Positions 53,689 to 63,252 of a stretch of DNA of 64,000 nucleotides are shown here, in pieces. Below the pieces are notes generated by a model. That model was not told the DNA's origin. It did not search any database and saw only the letters and a list, made by a program, of their open reading frames with translations. Position 1 is the stretch's first letter; each line of letters begins with the position of its first letter. The stretch comes from Lachnospiraceae bacterium (GTDB lineage Bacteria > Bacillota > Clostridia > Lachnospirales > Lachnospiraceae). The position numbers and the translations under genes were made by a program. The stretch lies in the NCBI GenBank assembly GCA_910575775.1, contig CAJTEY010000016.1, forward strand, positions 1-64,000, in the 5' to 3' direction.

Positions 53689-54549
53689 ATGGGAATCATA
53701 AAGACGGATAAGTTGACATTTGAATATATACGGCGGGACGAGGAGGGCAATGTGGAAGGCATTACCCGCGCCGTGGATGAGGTAGACATGGATATCAGGC
53801 AGGGCGATTTTATTGCGATACTGGGGCATAACGGTTCCGGGAAGTCTACGCTTGCCAAGCATATCAACGCGATTCTCTATCCGACGGAAGGGACAGTCTG
53901 GGTGGACGGGATGAACACACAGGATGAAAATCATCTCTGGGATATCCGTCAGGAGGCCGGGATGGTATTCCAGAACCCGGATAACCAGATCATCGGCCAG
54001 GTGGTGGAGGAAGACGTGGGATTCGGTCCCGAGAATATGGGCGTGCCCACGGAAGAAATCTGGGAGCGTGTGGAGGAGAGTCTGAAGGCAGTTGGTATGT
54101 ATGAGTTCCGCAAGCATTCGCCCAACAAACTTTCCGGCGGACAGAAGCAGCGGGTATCTATCGCGGGCGTTATCGCCATGCATCCGAAGTGCATTATTCT
54201 GGACGAACCTACGGCTATGCTTGACCCGAACGGACGCAAAGAGGTGGTGCGGGCCGTGCGTGCCTTAAATGACGTGGAAGGAATTACGGTTGTATTGATT
54301 ACCCATTATATGGAAGAAATTATTCATGCGGATATGGTTTTTGTCATGGATCAGGGGCATGTTGCCATGGAGGGGACACCAAGGGAAATTTTCTCCAGGG
54401 TGGACGAATTGAAGGAGCTGCGTCTGGATGTACCCCAGGTGACGCTCCTGGCGCATGAGTTGAGGCAGAAGGGTGTCAATCTGCCGGAAGGGATTCTGAC
54501 CATAGAGGAATTTACGGGGGCGCTCATGGCTGTCTCAGGGAACAAGTAA
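53689..54549 (+). CDS. ecfA1: ECF transporter ATPase EcfA1
   Basis: 286 residues. Walker A GHNGSGKSTL, Q-loop VFQNPDNQI, signature LSGGQKQRV, Walker B CIILDEPTAML, H-loop LITHYMEE. It forms the energising module with EcfA2 and EcfT, shared by several vitamin S-components. ATG 53689 has AGAGGAAAT upstream; the frame is open from 53593 but without a site. Confidence 0.96.
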   Translation: MGIIKTDKLTFEYIRRDEEGNVEGITRAVDEVDMDIRQGDFIAILGHNGSGKSTLAKHINAILYPTEGTVWVDGMNTQDENHLWDIRQEAGMVFQNPDNQIIGQVVEEDVGFGPENMGVPTEEIWERVEESLKAVGMYEFRKHSPNKLSGGQKQRVSIAGVIAMHPKCIILDEPTAMLDPNGRKEVVRAVRALNDVEGITVVLITHYMEEIIHADMVFVMDQGHVAMEGTPREIFSRVDELKELRLDVPQVTLLAHELRQKGVNLPEGILTIEEFTGALMAVSGNK

Positions 54550-54637
54550 GATCAGGCAGATCAAGGGGACAGGAAAAGAGTAACAGGCAGTCTGTGCGTC
54601 TGACATCGAGAATAGGGATAAAGAGGAAACGAAAATC

Positions 54638-55486
54638 ATGTCGCTGATTTTGGATCATGTAAATTATGTATATGGAGAAGACACAGCGCTTGCGGTGCAT
54701 GCCCTGAAGGATATCAATCTTGTGATTCCAGACGGGCAGTTTATCGGGCTGATCGGACATACCGGTTCGGGCAAATCTACGCTGGTGCAGCACTTAAACG
54801 GGCTGATGAGGCCGACGAGCGGGGCAATTTATTATAATGGTGAGGATATCCACGACAAGGATTATGAAAAGAAGAAGCTGCGCAGCAAGGTGGGTCTGGT
54901 ATTTCAGTATCCAGAACATCAGCTCTTTGAGATTGATGTGTTTAAGGATGTGTGCTTCGGGCCGAAGAATCTGGGACTTTCCCAGAAGGAGGCGGAGCTT
55001 CGCGCTTATGCGGCGCTGAAGCAGGTGGGGCTAGGTGATGAATATTTTTATCAGTCTCCCTTTGATCTTTCCGGCGGACAGAAGCGCCGTGTCGCAATCG
55101 CAGGTGTGCTTGCCATGAAGCCGGAAATACTGATTCTGGATGAGCCTACGGCGGGACTTGATCCCAAAGGGCGGGATGAGATACTTGATCAGATTGCGAA
55201 ACTGAAAGAGGAGACGGGAATCACTGTTATTCTGGTTTCCCACAGCATGGAGGACGTGGCGAAATATGTGGAACGCATCATTGTTATGAACCGGGGGAGT
55301 GTTCTTTACGATGATGAGCCGCGGCAGGTTTTTCAGCATTATAAGGAGCTGGAGCAGGTAGGATTGGCGGCGCCCCAGGTGACGTATATTATGCAGGCTC
55401 TGGCCAGACAGGGCATGGAAGTGGACACCGCCGTCACGACAATTAAAGAAGCGGAACAGGAGATTCTGAGGGCGCTGTCCCACTGA
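54638..55486 (+). CDS. ecfA2: ECF transporter ATPase EcfA2
   Basis: 282 residues. Walker A GHTGSGKSTL, Q-loop VFQYPEHQLFE (EcfA2-type), signature LSGGQKRRV, Walker B ILILDEPTAGL, H-loop LVSHSMED. Partner of EcfA1. ATG 54638 follows AGAGGAAACG. Confidence 0.96.
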   Translation: MSLILDHVNYVYGEDTALAVHALKDINLVIPDGQFIGLIGHTGSGKSTLVQHLNGLMRPTSGAIYYNGEDIHDKDYEKKKLRSKVGLVFQYPEHQLFEIDVFKDVCFGPKNLGLSQKEAELRAYAALKQVGLGDEYFYQSPFDLSGGQKRRVAIAGVLAMKPEILILDEPTAGLDPKGRDEILDQIAKLKEETGITVILVSHSMEDVAKYVERIIVMNRGSVLYDDEPRQVFQHYKELEQVGLAAPQVTYIMQALARQGMEVDTAVTTIKEAEQEILRALSH

Positions 55487-55569
55487 GAAAAGTGTGAAAA
55501 GCAGCATTCCACGCAGCGGTCCGGGCTTACAGGAGGCAGTTGCTATGGATGCTTCGGAATGGAGAAAGA

Positions 55570-56370
55570 ATGATTCGAGATATTACATTGGGCCAGTATT
55601 ATCAGGCGGATTCCGTCATCCATAAACTGGACCCGCGGGTAAAACTGGTGGCTACAATAGGTTTTATTATTTCCCTGTTTGTGGTGGACAGCTGGGTTGG
55701 TTATGTAGTGGCAGCCCTGTTTCTGGCGTGTATGATCAAACTGTCGAAGGTTCCTTTTAGTTATATGGTGAAGGGAATGAAGGCGATTGTCTTTATTCTG
55801 CTGATTACGGTGGTGTTCAATCTTTTTCTGACACCGGGGGAACCGCTCGTCACCTTTTGGAAACTGACGATTACAAAGGAGGGGCTCAGGATTGCGGTCA
55901 TGATGGCGGTACGGCTCTCTTTTCTGATCGTAGGTTCTTCACTGATGACACTGACGACTACGCCGAACAGTCTGACGGACGGTATGGAAAAGCTGATGGG
56001 ACCGTTGAAGTATGTAAAGGTGCCGGTGCATGAGGTGTCGATGATGATGTCCATTGCCCTGCGGTTTATCCCGATTCTGCTGGAGGAGACGGATAAGATT
56101 ATGAAAGCGCAGATTGCGAGAGGGGCGGACTTTGAAAGCGGCAATCTGATTAAGAAAGCGAAGGCGATGGTGCCCCTTCTGGTACCGCTGTTTATCTCGG
56201 CTTTTCGCCGGGCCAACGATCTGGCGATGGCAATGGAGGCCAGGTGTTACCGGGGCGGCGAGCATCGTACAAAGATGAAGCCGCTTCGCTACCGTGGTGA
56301 GGACAGGATGGCATACTGCGTATTGCTGTTGTATTTTGCGGGGTGTGTGGCAATACGGGTATGGAGATAA
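55570..56370 (+). CDS. ecfT: ECF transporter transmembrane subunit EcfT
   Basis: 266 residues: IRDITLGQYYQADSVIHKLDPRVKL, the standard EcfT opening, five or so membrane helices, and the two Ala-Arg-Gly coupling motifs (AQIARGADFE; AMEARCYRGG). ATG 55570 has TGGAG upstream. Its end overlaps the longer truA frame, and the two genes are tightly packed. Confidence 0.96.
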   Translation: MIRDITLGQYYQADSVIHKLDPRVKLVATIGFIISLFVVDSWVGYVVAALFLACMIKLSKVPFSYMVKGMKAIVFILLITVVFNLFLTPGEPLVTFWKLTITKEGLRIAVMMAVRLSFLIVGSSLMTLTTTPNSLTDGMEKLMGPLKYVKVPVHEVSMMMSIALRFIPILLEETDKIMKAQIARGADFESGNLIKKAKAMVPLLVPLFISAFRRANDLAMAMEARCYRGGEHRTKMKPLRYRGEDRMAYCVLLLYFAGCVAIRVWR

Positions 56371-56375
56371 CGAAA

Positions 56376-57176
56376 ATGAGACGAGTTATGTTGACTGTTG
56401 CGTATGACGGGACAGCTTACCGTGGATGGCAGATACAGGCGGGACAGGAAACCATAGAGGGGGTTTTAAACCGATGCATCGGTGAACTTACCGGAGAAAC
56501 GGTGGAAGTGATCGGCGCAAGCCGGACGGATTCCGGTGTGCACGCGATGGGAAATCTGGCCGTGTTTGATACGCAGAGTCTGATCCCGGCGGAGAAGTTT
56601 TCCTATGCTTTAAATCAGAGACTGCCGGAGGATATTCGAATCCAGAATTCGGAAGAAGTGGCGGTGGATTTTCATCCGAGGCATTGCAGCAGCCGGAAGA
56701 CGTATGAGTATCGGATTTATAACGCGCCTTTTGCGCTTCCTGTGAAGCGTCTATATTCCTATTTTACTTATGTGCCGCTGGATGTGGAGCGAATGCGGCA
56801 GGGAGCAGCTTTTCTTGTAGGCGAGCATGATTTTAAGAGCTTCTGCAGCGTGGACACGCAGGCACAGACTACGGTGCGGCAGGTGGACAGCGTGGAAGTG
56901 TGGGAGGAGAACATTTTCGGCGTGGCGGATGTGGCAAAGGATGCTGTGCCCGGCCGGGAGATACGGCGGCCGGGAAGGGAGATTGTGATCCGCGTGGCGG
57001 GCAGAGGCTTCCTGTATAATATGGTAAGAATTATTGCAGGAACACTGATGGAAGTCGGCAGGGGAAAGCTGCCGCCTGAGTGCGTGAAGGATATTCTGGC
57101 AGCCTGTGACAGACAGGCTGCGGGACCGACGGCTCCGGCCTGCGGTCTTACCTTGATTGGGTATGAATTTTTATAG
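56376..57176 (+). CDS. truA: tRNA pseudouridine synthase A
   Basis: 266 residues. The catalytic Asp is in SRTDSGVHAMGN. Other family segments are YDGTAYRGWQ and FLYNMVRIIAGTL. It makes pseudouridine at tRNA positions 38-40. ATG 56376 (MRRVMLTVAYDG) has GGAGATAACG just upstream, 5 bp after ecfT. Confidence 0.97.
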   Translation: MRRVMLTVAYDGTAYRGWQIQAGQETIEGVLNRCIGELTGETVEVIGASRTDSGVHAMGNLAVFDTQSLIPAEKFSYALNQRLPEDIRIQNSEEVAVDFHPRHCSSRKTYEYRIYNAPFALPVKRLYSYFTYVPLDVERMRQGAAFLVGEHDFKSFCSVDTQAQTTVRQVDSVEVWEENIFGVADVAKDAVPGREIRRPGREIVIRVAGRGFLYNMVRIIAGTLMEVGRGKLPPECVKDILAACDRQAAGPTAPACGLTLIGYEFL

Positions 57177-57245
57177 CCGGCAGCTGCGAAGCGGTGGAGG
57201 AACATGCAGACTTAGGGAAATAAAGGAAAATTCGGGTAAAATCAG

Positions 57246-57274
57246 TTGACACACGCGGTGACGTATAATATAAT
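57246..57274 (+). promoter_or_regulatory. Consensus promoter of rplM-rpsI
   Basis: TTGACA (57246-57251), 17 bp, TATAAT (57269-57274), matching the sigma-A consensus at all 12 positions. Transcription would start near 57281, giving a leader of ~237 nt. Confidence 0.88.
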
Positions 57275-57280
57275 ATTTAA

Positions 57281-57517
57281 CTGTGACGAATTGGTTATAA
57301 ATGTCTGACCAAAGCCCCGGTAAGACATTTTATATGCACACACCGCACAGAGAGTATCGCTGCTGATGCAGTATGCGTGTGGTGCGGCGGACGGGAAGAA
57401 TTGTCCTGTTCGGAATAGAAGCAATACAAACTGCCGCGAAGGGATGCCAAGTGTGGCCGGACATCTGCATGAGGGTCTGCGGGAGCGGTACAGACAGTTA
57501 CTATGGAGGTAATATTG
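57281..57517 (+). promoter_or_regulatory. rplM leader, probable L13-type control element
   Basis: A ~237-nt untranslated leader with paired segments (for example CCGCAC near 57348 and GTGCGG near 57381). Firmicute rplM leaders are known L13-binding autoregulatory elements (Rfam L13_leader). I infer the same here from position and length; the consensus was not checked. Confidence 0.5.
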
Positions 57518-57946
57518 ATGAAAACTTTTATGGCGAGCCCGGCTACGATCGAGAGAAAGTGGTACGTAGTTGATGCGACAGATATGACACTGGGACGCTT
57601 GGCATCCGAGATTGCCAAGGTACTGAGAGGGAAAAATAAGCCGATCTTTACCCCCCATATGGATACAGGGGATTATGTGATCGTTGTCAATGCGGAGAAG
57701 GTTAAGGTAACAGGTAAGAAGCTGGATCAGAAAATCTATTACCATCACTCCGATTATGTGGGCGGCATGAAAGAAACGACCCTGAAAGAGATGTTACAGA
57801 AACACCCGGAGCGAGTTGTGGAACATGCGGTTAAGGGTATGCTTCCCAAGGGACCGCTCGGCAGAGAAATGTACAAGAAGCTCTTTGTATATGTGGGACC
57901 CGAGCATAAGCATGCGGCACAGAAACCTGAGGTATTAACATTTTAA
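57518..57946 (+). CDS. rplM: 50S ribosomal protein L13
   Basis: 142 residues: [37 protein letters not shown] and [16 protein letters not shown] are diagnostic. An early assembly protein of the large subunit. ATG 57518 has GGAGGT seven bases upstream. Cotranscribed with rpsI. Confidence 0.98.
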   Translation: MKTFMASPATIERKWYVVDATDMTLGRLASEIAKVLRGKNKPIFTPHMDTGDYVIVVNAEKVKVTGKKLDQKIYYHHSDYVGGMKETTLKEMLQKHPERVVEHAVKGMLPKGPLGREMYKKLFVYVGPEHKHAAQKPEVLTF

Positions 57947-57963
57947 GAAAGGGATAAAGAATC

Positions 57964-58368
57964 ATGGCTAAAGCAGATAAATCAGCAAAATATTACGGAA
58001 CCGGTAGAAGAAAGAAATCTATCGCCAGAGTATATTTAGTGCCCGGTAAGGGTGAGATCACGATCAACAAGAGAAACATTGATGATTATTTCGGGCTTGA
58101 GACCTTGAAGGTTATCGTACGTCAGCCTCTGGCGGCAACTGATACGGTAGATAAGTTCGATGCGATTGTTACTGTAAAGGGCGGCGGCTATACAGGACAG
58201 GCAGGTGCAGTGAGACACGGCATTGCAAGGGCGCTGCTTCAGGCAGATCCCGATTACAGACCTACCTTAAAGAAGGCAGGCTATCTGACCAGAGATCCTC
58301 GTATGAAAGAGAGAAAGAAGTACGGTCTCAAAGCGGCGAGACGCGCACCGCAGTTCTCTAAGAGATAG
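57964..58368 (+). CDS. rpsI: 30S ribosomal protein S9
   Basis: 134 residues. [19 protein letters not shown] near the start and the C-terminal tail [17 protein letters not shown] that reaches the P-site tRNA. AGAAAGGGAT before ATG 57964. Confidence 0.98.
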   Translation: MAKADKSAKYYGTGRRKKSIARVYLVPGKGEITINKRNIDDYFGLETLKVIVRQPLAATDTVDKFDAIVTVKGGGYTGQAGAVRHGIARALLQADPDYRPTLKKAGYLTRDPRMKERKKYGLKAARRAPQFSKR

Positions 58369-58393
58369 TTACAAGAAGAATAATGAAATTAGT

Positions 58394-58428
58394 AAAACCC
58401 TTGAAAGCTCGGTATTTTCAAGGGTTTT
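58394..58428 (+). terminator. Terminator after rpsI
   Basis: 13-bp stem AAAACCCTTGAAA (58394-58406)/TTTCAAGGGTTTT (58416-58428), followed by CTTT. The next ~150 bp (58440-58580) contain no gene that I can see. Confidence 0.9.
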
Positions 58429-58581
58429 CTTTAATCTAAAGTTTTCTGGAATTGTGGTAAAAAGTGCTGAATTTTGAAGCGCAGCACACACATAGCACAC
58501 AAACGACAGTATAAATCTTGTCATACCAAAAGGTTTATCAACTGCATTTTGATATTGAGCGCGGCATATTATATTTTTTTA

Positions 58582-58609
58582 TTGATTTTTTTAAATTCCA
58601 TGCTATAAT
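58582..58609 (+). promoter_or_regulatory. Promoter of the tRNA pair
   Basis: TTGATT (58582-58587), 16 bp, TATAAT (58604-58609), ten bases before the first tRNA. Confidence 0.7.
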
Positions 58610-58618
58610 TTTGGATAT

Positions 58619-58691
58619 GGGGATATAGCTCAGTTGGGAGAGCGATACGTTCGCAACGTATAGGTCAGGGGTTCGAGTCCCCCTATCTCCA
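58619..58691 (+). tRNA. tRNA-Ala (CGC)
   Basis: Complete cloverleaf. Acceptor GGGGATA/TATCTCC contains the G3-U70 pair that marks alanine tRNAs. The anticodon stem ATACG/CGTAT holds loop TTCGCAA, anticodon CGC (reads GCG). T-loop TTCGAGT. The 3' CCA is not encoded. Confidence 0.93.
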
Positions 58692-58695
58692 CCTT

Positions 58696-58769
58696 GGAAG
58701 CATAGCTCAGCTGGGATGAGCGTTCGCCTCACACGCGAGAGGTCATGGGTTCGAGCCCCATTGCTTCCA
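58696..58769 (+). tRNA. tRNA-Val (CAC)
   Basis: Cloverleaf with acceptor GGAAGCA/TGCTTCC, anticodon stem TTCGC/GCGAG, loop CTCACAC, anticodon CAC (reads GTG), and T-loop TTCGAGC. It starts four bases after tRNA-Ala, and CCA is not encoded. Confidence 0.93.
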
Positions 58770-58784
58770 TTATCTTATGAAGAG

Positions 58785-58822
58785 AAGTCGGAATGAAACG
58801 GTGCCATTCCGGCTTTTTTTTC
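58785..58822 (+). terminator. Terminator of the tRNA transcript
   Basis: AAGTCGGAATG (58785-58795) with CATTCCGGCTT (58805-58815) and a run of T to ~58821. Confidence 0.9.
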
Positions 58823-58923
58823 CGCGCATGGAAGCACGGAGCAACGCGGACGAGAAATGCGGAAGCTTTCGAGTCTGCTTATGCATATAAGCAGAGCCAG
58901 AAATTGACAGGGGGAATATAGCT

Positions 58924-59778
58924 ATGATAAAACGGAAAAAGATCATAAAGGAATATATTCTTATTACGGTAGCGGTGATTCTTATGGACATCGGCGTTTA
59001 TGTCTTTAAGTTTCCAAACAATTTCTCCTTTGGCGGTGTTTCGGGTCTGGCGGTGGTAGTGACGCACTTTACACCCTTTACGGCTTCCCAGATCAACCTT
59101 ATTATCAACATGATTCTGCTGGTATTCGGCTTTCTGTTTCTGGGAAAGAATTTCGGTGTGAAGACGGCATATGTGACAGTGGTGTCATCTTTGCTGCTGA
59201 ATCTGATGGAAGCGCTGTTTCCCATGAACGCGCCGCTTACCGATGAAACGACGCTGGAGCTTTTTTATGCCATTGCGCTTCCTGCGCTTGCCTCGGCGCT
59301 CTTGTTTTACGAGAATGCTTCCGGCGGAGGCACGGATATCATAGCGATGGTATTAAAGAAATATTCAACCATGGACATATCGGCGGCGCTTATGGCGGTG
59401 GACGCCATTATCGTAGTGGTGGCCTGCTTTGCCTTTGACACGAGGACGGGGCTTTTTTCCATCTGCGGACTGATGGCGAAGTCACTTGTGATTGATAAGG
59501 CCATTGAGCGCATGAAGCTGAGCAAATATTTTACAATTATATGCAGTAAGCCGGAACCGATCTGCGATTTTATTATGAAGGATCTGCATCGGAGCGCGAC
59601 GGTTTACAAGGCGGAGGGCGCTTACACGCACAAAGACCGGGTGGTCATACTTACGGTCATGGATCCGAAACAGGCGGTGCTTTTAGAACGGCATATTCAG
59701 GCGGTGGATCCGGAGGCTTTTCTCATGGTGACCAAGAGCAGTGAGATTATGGGGAAGGGATTTAAGAGGTATATCTGA
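58924..59778 (+). CDS. YitT-family membrane protein
   Basis: 284 residues. Five to six membrane helices (~8-205, the DUF161 or YitT_membrane part, with FGGVSGLAVVVTHF and ASGGGTDIIAMVLKK), then a cytosolic DUF2179 domain (~215-280, VVILTVMDPKQAVLLERHI). Transport function is suspected but unproven for the family. Shine-Dalgarno AGGGGGAA. The MATE gene follows at once. Confidence 0.93.
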   Translation: MIKRKKIIKEYILITVAVILMDIGVYVFKFPNNFSFGGVSGLAVVVTHFTPFTASQINLIINMILLVFGFLFLGKNFGVKTAYVTVVSSLLLNLMEALFPMNAPLTDETTLELFYAIALPALASALLFYENASGGGTDIIAMVLKKYSTMDISAALMAVDAIIVVVACFAFDTRTGLFSICGLMAKSLVIDKAIERMKLSKYFTIICSKPEPICDFIMKDLHRSATVYKAEGAYTHKDRVVILTVMDPKQAVLLERHIQAVDPEAFLMVTKSSEIMGKGFKRYI

Positions 59779-59780
59779 CG

Positions 59781-61124
59781 ATGGCGGTACATGTAAAGAA
59801 TATGACTACCGGGAAACCGGGAAAGCTGATTCTGGGCTTTTCTCTTTCCCTTGTGGCGGGCAATGTTTTTCAGCAGTTATACACGGTAGTAGATACTATG
59901 GTGGTTGGAAAATATCTCGGGGTAAGCGCGCTGGCGGCGCTTGGCGCCTCGGACTGGCTGAACTGGCTGATGCTAGGGGTGATACAAGGTCTGACGCAGG
60001 GATTCGGCATCAGGATGGCGCAGGAGTTCGGTGCGGGACGGACGGAAGATCTGAAGAGGAGCGTGGGAAGCGCGGCTGTGCTTTCGATGGTTTCGGCCGT
60101 TGTACTGGTGGCGGCAGGGCAGCTTTTTGCCAGGCCCGTGCTGGCGCTTTTGCAGACGCCCCAGGAGATCATTTCCTACACGCTTCTCTATCTGCGGATT
60201 ATGTTCGCGGGTGTGCCGATTGTGATGCTCTATAACCTGCTGGCTTGTATCCTGCGCTCCCTGGGAGACAGCAGGACGCCGCTAAATGCCATGATTGTCG
60301 CTTCTGTGACAAACATTGCGCTGGATTATCTCTTTGTGCTTGGCTTTGATTGGGGCATTGCGGGCGCGGCGGCAGCCACCTTGATCGCGCAGGCAGTTTC
60401 GAGCGTGTTCTGTTTCTTCCATATTAGAAGGATAACCTTCCTAAAGCTAGCGCGAACGGATTTTCGCCTGCGCAAGGAGCTTTCTGCCAGATTGTTTATG
60501 CTGGGACTGCCTATGGCCTTTCAGAATGGAATTATCGCCATTGGCGGTATGATCGTGCAGTTTGTGGTGAACGGGTATGGTGTGATTTTTATTGCGGGAT
60601 TTACGGCGACAAACAAGCTCTACGGTCTGTTGGAAATCGCGGGCACTTCATATGGCTACGCGATGGTGACTTATGTGGGGCAGAACCTGGGAGCAGGCAG
60701 AAATGACCGTATCAAAAGCGGGATGCGTGCGGCCATGGGGATAGCTATGGCAACATCTGCTTTCATAGCGGCGTGTATGCTCGTTTTCGGGAAATATCTT
60801 TTGGGATTATTTATTTCCGGGACGCCGGAAGTGGTGGAACAGACCATGCGGATCGCCTACTTCTATCTGGCGGTTATGAGCGTCTGCCTGCCGGTTCTCT
60901 ATGTACTGCATGTGACCCGGTCGGCACTGCAGGGCATGGGAAATACGATTCTGCCGATGCTGTCCGGCATAGCGGAATTTGTGATGCGCACCTTGTCGGT
61001 GATTTTTCTCCCCATGCTTCTTGGGGAAACCGGGATTTTCTTCGCGGAGATCGCGGCATGGCTCGGTGCGGACGTGGTGCTGGTGATCAGCTACTTTATC
61101 CAGATGAGGAAACTGCAGGGATAA
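59781..61124 (+). CDS. MATE-family efflux transporter
   Basis: 447 residues with twelve membrane helices in two homologous halves. SLVAGNVFQQLYTVVDTMVVGKYLG in helix 1-2 and GLPMAFQNGIIAIGGMIVQ in the second half are typical of MATE (NorM/DinF-like) Na+- or H+-driven exporters. The start is 2 bp after the YitT stop, with no strong ribosome site, so coupling to YitT is likely. The substrate is unknown. Confidence 0.93.
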   Translation: MAVHVKNMTTGKPGKLILGFSLSLVAGNVFQQLYTVVDTMVVGKYLGVSALAALGASDWLNWLMLGVIQGLTQGFGIRMAQEFGAGRTEDLKRSVGSAAVLSMVSAVVLVAAGQLFARPVLALLQTPQEIISYTLLYLRIMFAGVPIVMLYNLLACILRSLGDSRTPLNAMIVASVTNIALDYLFVLGFDWGIAGAAAATLIAQAVSSVFCFFHIRRITFLKLARTDFRLRKELSARLFMLGLPMAFQNGIIAIGGMIVQFVVNGYGVIFIAGFTATNKLYGLLEIAGTSYGYAMVTYVGQNLGAGRNDRIKSGMRAAMGIAMATSAFIAACMLVFGKYLLGLFISGTPEVVEQTMRIAYFYLAVMSVCLPVLYVLHVTRSALQGMGNTILPMLSGIAEFVMRTLSVIFLPMLLGETGIFFAEIAAWLGADVVLVISYFIQMRKLQG

Positions 61125-61166
61125 AGAGGCGGAGAATACCACAGTGGAGAGTACTTTTCGCGTTTC

Positions 61167-61964
61167 TCACGTTTGCCACCCCCCATCCAGTGTGATGACC
61201 TGGCCGGTCAGATAAGTGGGCGCATTGACAATAGAGAGCAGAAGGGAAGCGACTTCCGATACTTGACCAAATCGGTCAGCGGGTATTTCGGCCTGCAGAG
61301 CGGAACGCTCTTCCTCAGAAAAGCAGCGGTTCATGTCTGTGTCGATGACGCCGCAGGCGATGGCATTGACCTGAATGCCGCTGGGAGCCAGTTCCCTTGC
61401 CAGCGCTTTCGTGAATGCGTTTACACCGCCTTTGGAAGCTGAGTAAGCCACTTCCATGGAGGCGCCTGTATTGCCCCAGACAGAGGAGATATTGACGATC
61501 TTTCCTGCGTGATGCCTGAGCATCATGGGTATGGCCAGACGGCACGTATAGAACAGTGCGTTCAGGTTGACGTTCATAAGTGTCTGCCATTGTTCCGCTG
61601 TCATTTCATGGAGCAGACCGATATGAGAGATGCCGGCATTGTTGACCAATAGAGTCAGATCATCTATCTGCGCAAACACATCATTGACAGCATGCATGTC
61701 ACCCATATCCGCTATAATGGGCGTACACATGATGTTGTAGGCTTCTGACAGATGATTTGACAGATCTGTCAGTTCTTTTTCGGAGCGGTGGCAGGTGAGG
61801 TACAGGCGGTAACCTTCTTCTGCCAGAGCCTGGGCGATGGCGCGGCCGATGCCCCGGGAGGCACCGGTGACGAGGGCGGACCGAAGCACGGGCTTCGGAG
61901 TGGCAGCAGATGTGTTTTCATATTGATTTGCGGCGGGCTTGTCATCCTGTTTTTTCATATACAT
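61167..61964 (-). CDS. SDR oxidoreductase, likely EF-P 5-aminopentanone reductase type
   Basis: 265 residues. Rossmann motif TGASRGIGRA, NNAG, and the catalytic set S-Y-K (NISSVWGNTGASMEVAYSASKGG). The WGNTGAS and CGVIDTDMN segments resemble YmfI-like enzymes, which reduce 5-aminopentanone on elongation factor P in B. subtilis; efp is not in the window. An ordinary FabG-like reductase is the alternative. The N-terminal ~25 residues are an unusual polar extension. Transcribed divergently from trxB. Confidence 0.88.
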   Translation of the reverse strand: MYMKKQDDKPAANQYENTSAATPKPVLRSALVTGASRGIGRAIAQALAEEGYRLYLTCHRSEKELTDLSNHLSEAYNIMCTPIIADMGDMHAVNDVFAQIDDLTLLVNNAGISHIGLLHEMTAEQWQTLMNVNLNALFYTCRLAIPMMLRHHAGKIVNISSVWGNTGASMEVAYSASKGGVNAFTKALARELAPSGIQVNAIACGVIDTDMNRCFSEEERSALQAEIPADRFGQVSEVASLLLSIVNAPTYLTGQVITLDGGWQT

Positions 61965-62113
61965 TGCAGTCCAATCTTTTAAATTTTCAAATTTATTAAA
62001 AATAATATCATAAAAAGAGTATACTACAGATGACAGGGAATGTCATTTAAATGGAGACCCGGCATCCGGGGTCTGGAGTTTTAAGCAGGAAATGGGAAAG
62101 GAGTGCGGCAGTT

Positions 62114-63034
62114 ATGTATGATCTTATTATTGTCGGCGCGGGTCCGGCGGGACTGTCGGCGGCGGTCTATGGCAGGCGTGCGGGTCTGGATCTGATTGTG
62201 ATAGAACAGACGCCGATGGGCGGCGGCCAGGTGGTGGATACTTATGAGGTGGATAATTATCTGGGAATGCCGGGGGTCAACGGTTTCGAACTTGGGCAGA
62301 AATTCCGCAGTCATGCAGATGGGCTTGGTGTGTTATTTAGGAACGGCAGGGTTACGGCGGTCCGGGACGAGGGAGCGTGTAAAGTGGTGGAAACGGCAGA
62401 CGGCGCGTCCTATGAGGCGCGGACGCTGATCCTTGCAGGCGGCGCGGAGCATGCGAAGCTTGGCGTGCCGGGAGAAGAGGAGTACAGAGGACAGGGCGTG
62501 TCTTACTGTGCGACCTGTGACGGCGCTTTCTTTAAGAAGAGAGACGTGGCGGTCGTGGGCGGAGGCGATGTGGCGGTGGAGGACGCCGTCTATCTGTCAC
62601 GATTCTGTAACAAGGTGTATCTGATCCACAGGCGGGACAGTCTCCGGGCGGCAAAAAGTTTACAGGAAAAACTGTTTTCCTGTGAAAATGCGGAGGTGAT
62701 CTGGAACAGTACCCTGCAGAGAATCAAAGGGACCGATCTGGTGGAGGGAATAGGTATCCGGCAAAACGGGGAGGACACAGAGCGGGAACTTGCGGTGGAG
62801 GGTGTCTTTCTTGCGGTGGGTATGCGTCCTAATACAGAGATCTACCGCAGGACGGTGGCCTGTGATGAGAGCGGTTATCTCCTGGCGGGGGAGGACTGCG
62901 CAACCAGCGTTCCGGGTATTTTTGCCGCAGGGGATATCCGCACAAAGGCGCTCCGCCAGATCGTAACTGCGGTGTCCGATGGGGCGTGCGCGGTGTCCTC
63001 GGTGGAGAAATATCTGCTCTCCCTGAGGCAATGA
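62114..63034 (+). CDS. trxB: Thioredoxin-disulfide reductase
   Basis: 306 residues. FAD motif GAGPAGLSAAVYGRRAG, redox pair CATC in GVSYCATCDGAFF, NAD(P)H motif GGGDVAVEDAVYLS, and C-terminal FAD motif GIFAAGDIRTKALRQ. It reduces thioredoxin with NADPH. ATG 62114 has AAAGGAG upstream; the open frame from 62051 is not needed. TATACT at 62020-62025 may be its -10, but the -35 is weak. Confidence 0.95.
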   Translation: MYDLIIVGAGPAGLSAAVYGRRAGLDLIVIEQTPMGGGQVVDTYEVDNYLGMPGVNGFELGQKFRSHADGLGVLFRNGRVTAVRDEGACKVVETADGASYEARTLILAGGAEHAKLGVPGEEEYRGQGVSYCATCDGAFFKKRDVAVVGGGDVAVEDAVYLSRFCNKVYLIHRRDSLRAAKSLQEKLFSCENAEVIWNSTLQRIKGTDLVEGIGIRQNGEDTERELAVEGVFLAVGMRPNTEIYRRTVACDESGYLLAGEDCATSVPGIFAAGDIRTKALRQIVTAVSDGACAVSSVEKYLLSLRQ

Positions 63035-63181
63035 TTACAAAAATATTACGAATTTGTAATAGGTAAATTGTGCCATGATTTGACTGAAATATTTCGCCTA
63101 AACCACTGAAAAACCGGGCTTTTTGAAAGAATAGCACAATAACTTGCGTACGAGTTTGCGCTTTGATGGTAGATGATGTGG

Positions 63182-63210
63182 TTGACAAAGCGTTAATTCA
63201 ATGCTATATT
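63182..63210 (+). promoter_or_regulatory. Promoter of the SH3-domain protein gene
   Basis: TTGACA (63182-63187), 17 bp, TATATT (63205-63210), 43 bp before the ATG. A TGTAACA direct repeat lies at the expected start site (63219-63237). Confidence 0.8.
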
Positions 63211-63252
63211 AGAGCCAGATGTAACAATTCTGTAACAAATGAGGTGTTTTTT

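Noticed and set aside
58538..58732. A 64-codon minus-strand frame (GGDRGTRTPDLYVANVSL-like)
   Set aside because: It is the antisense of tRNA-Ala; this kind of false protein is a frequent annotation error.
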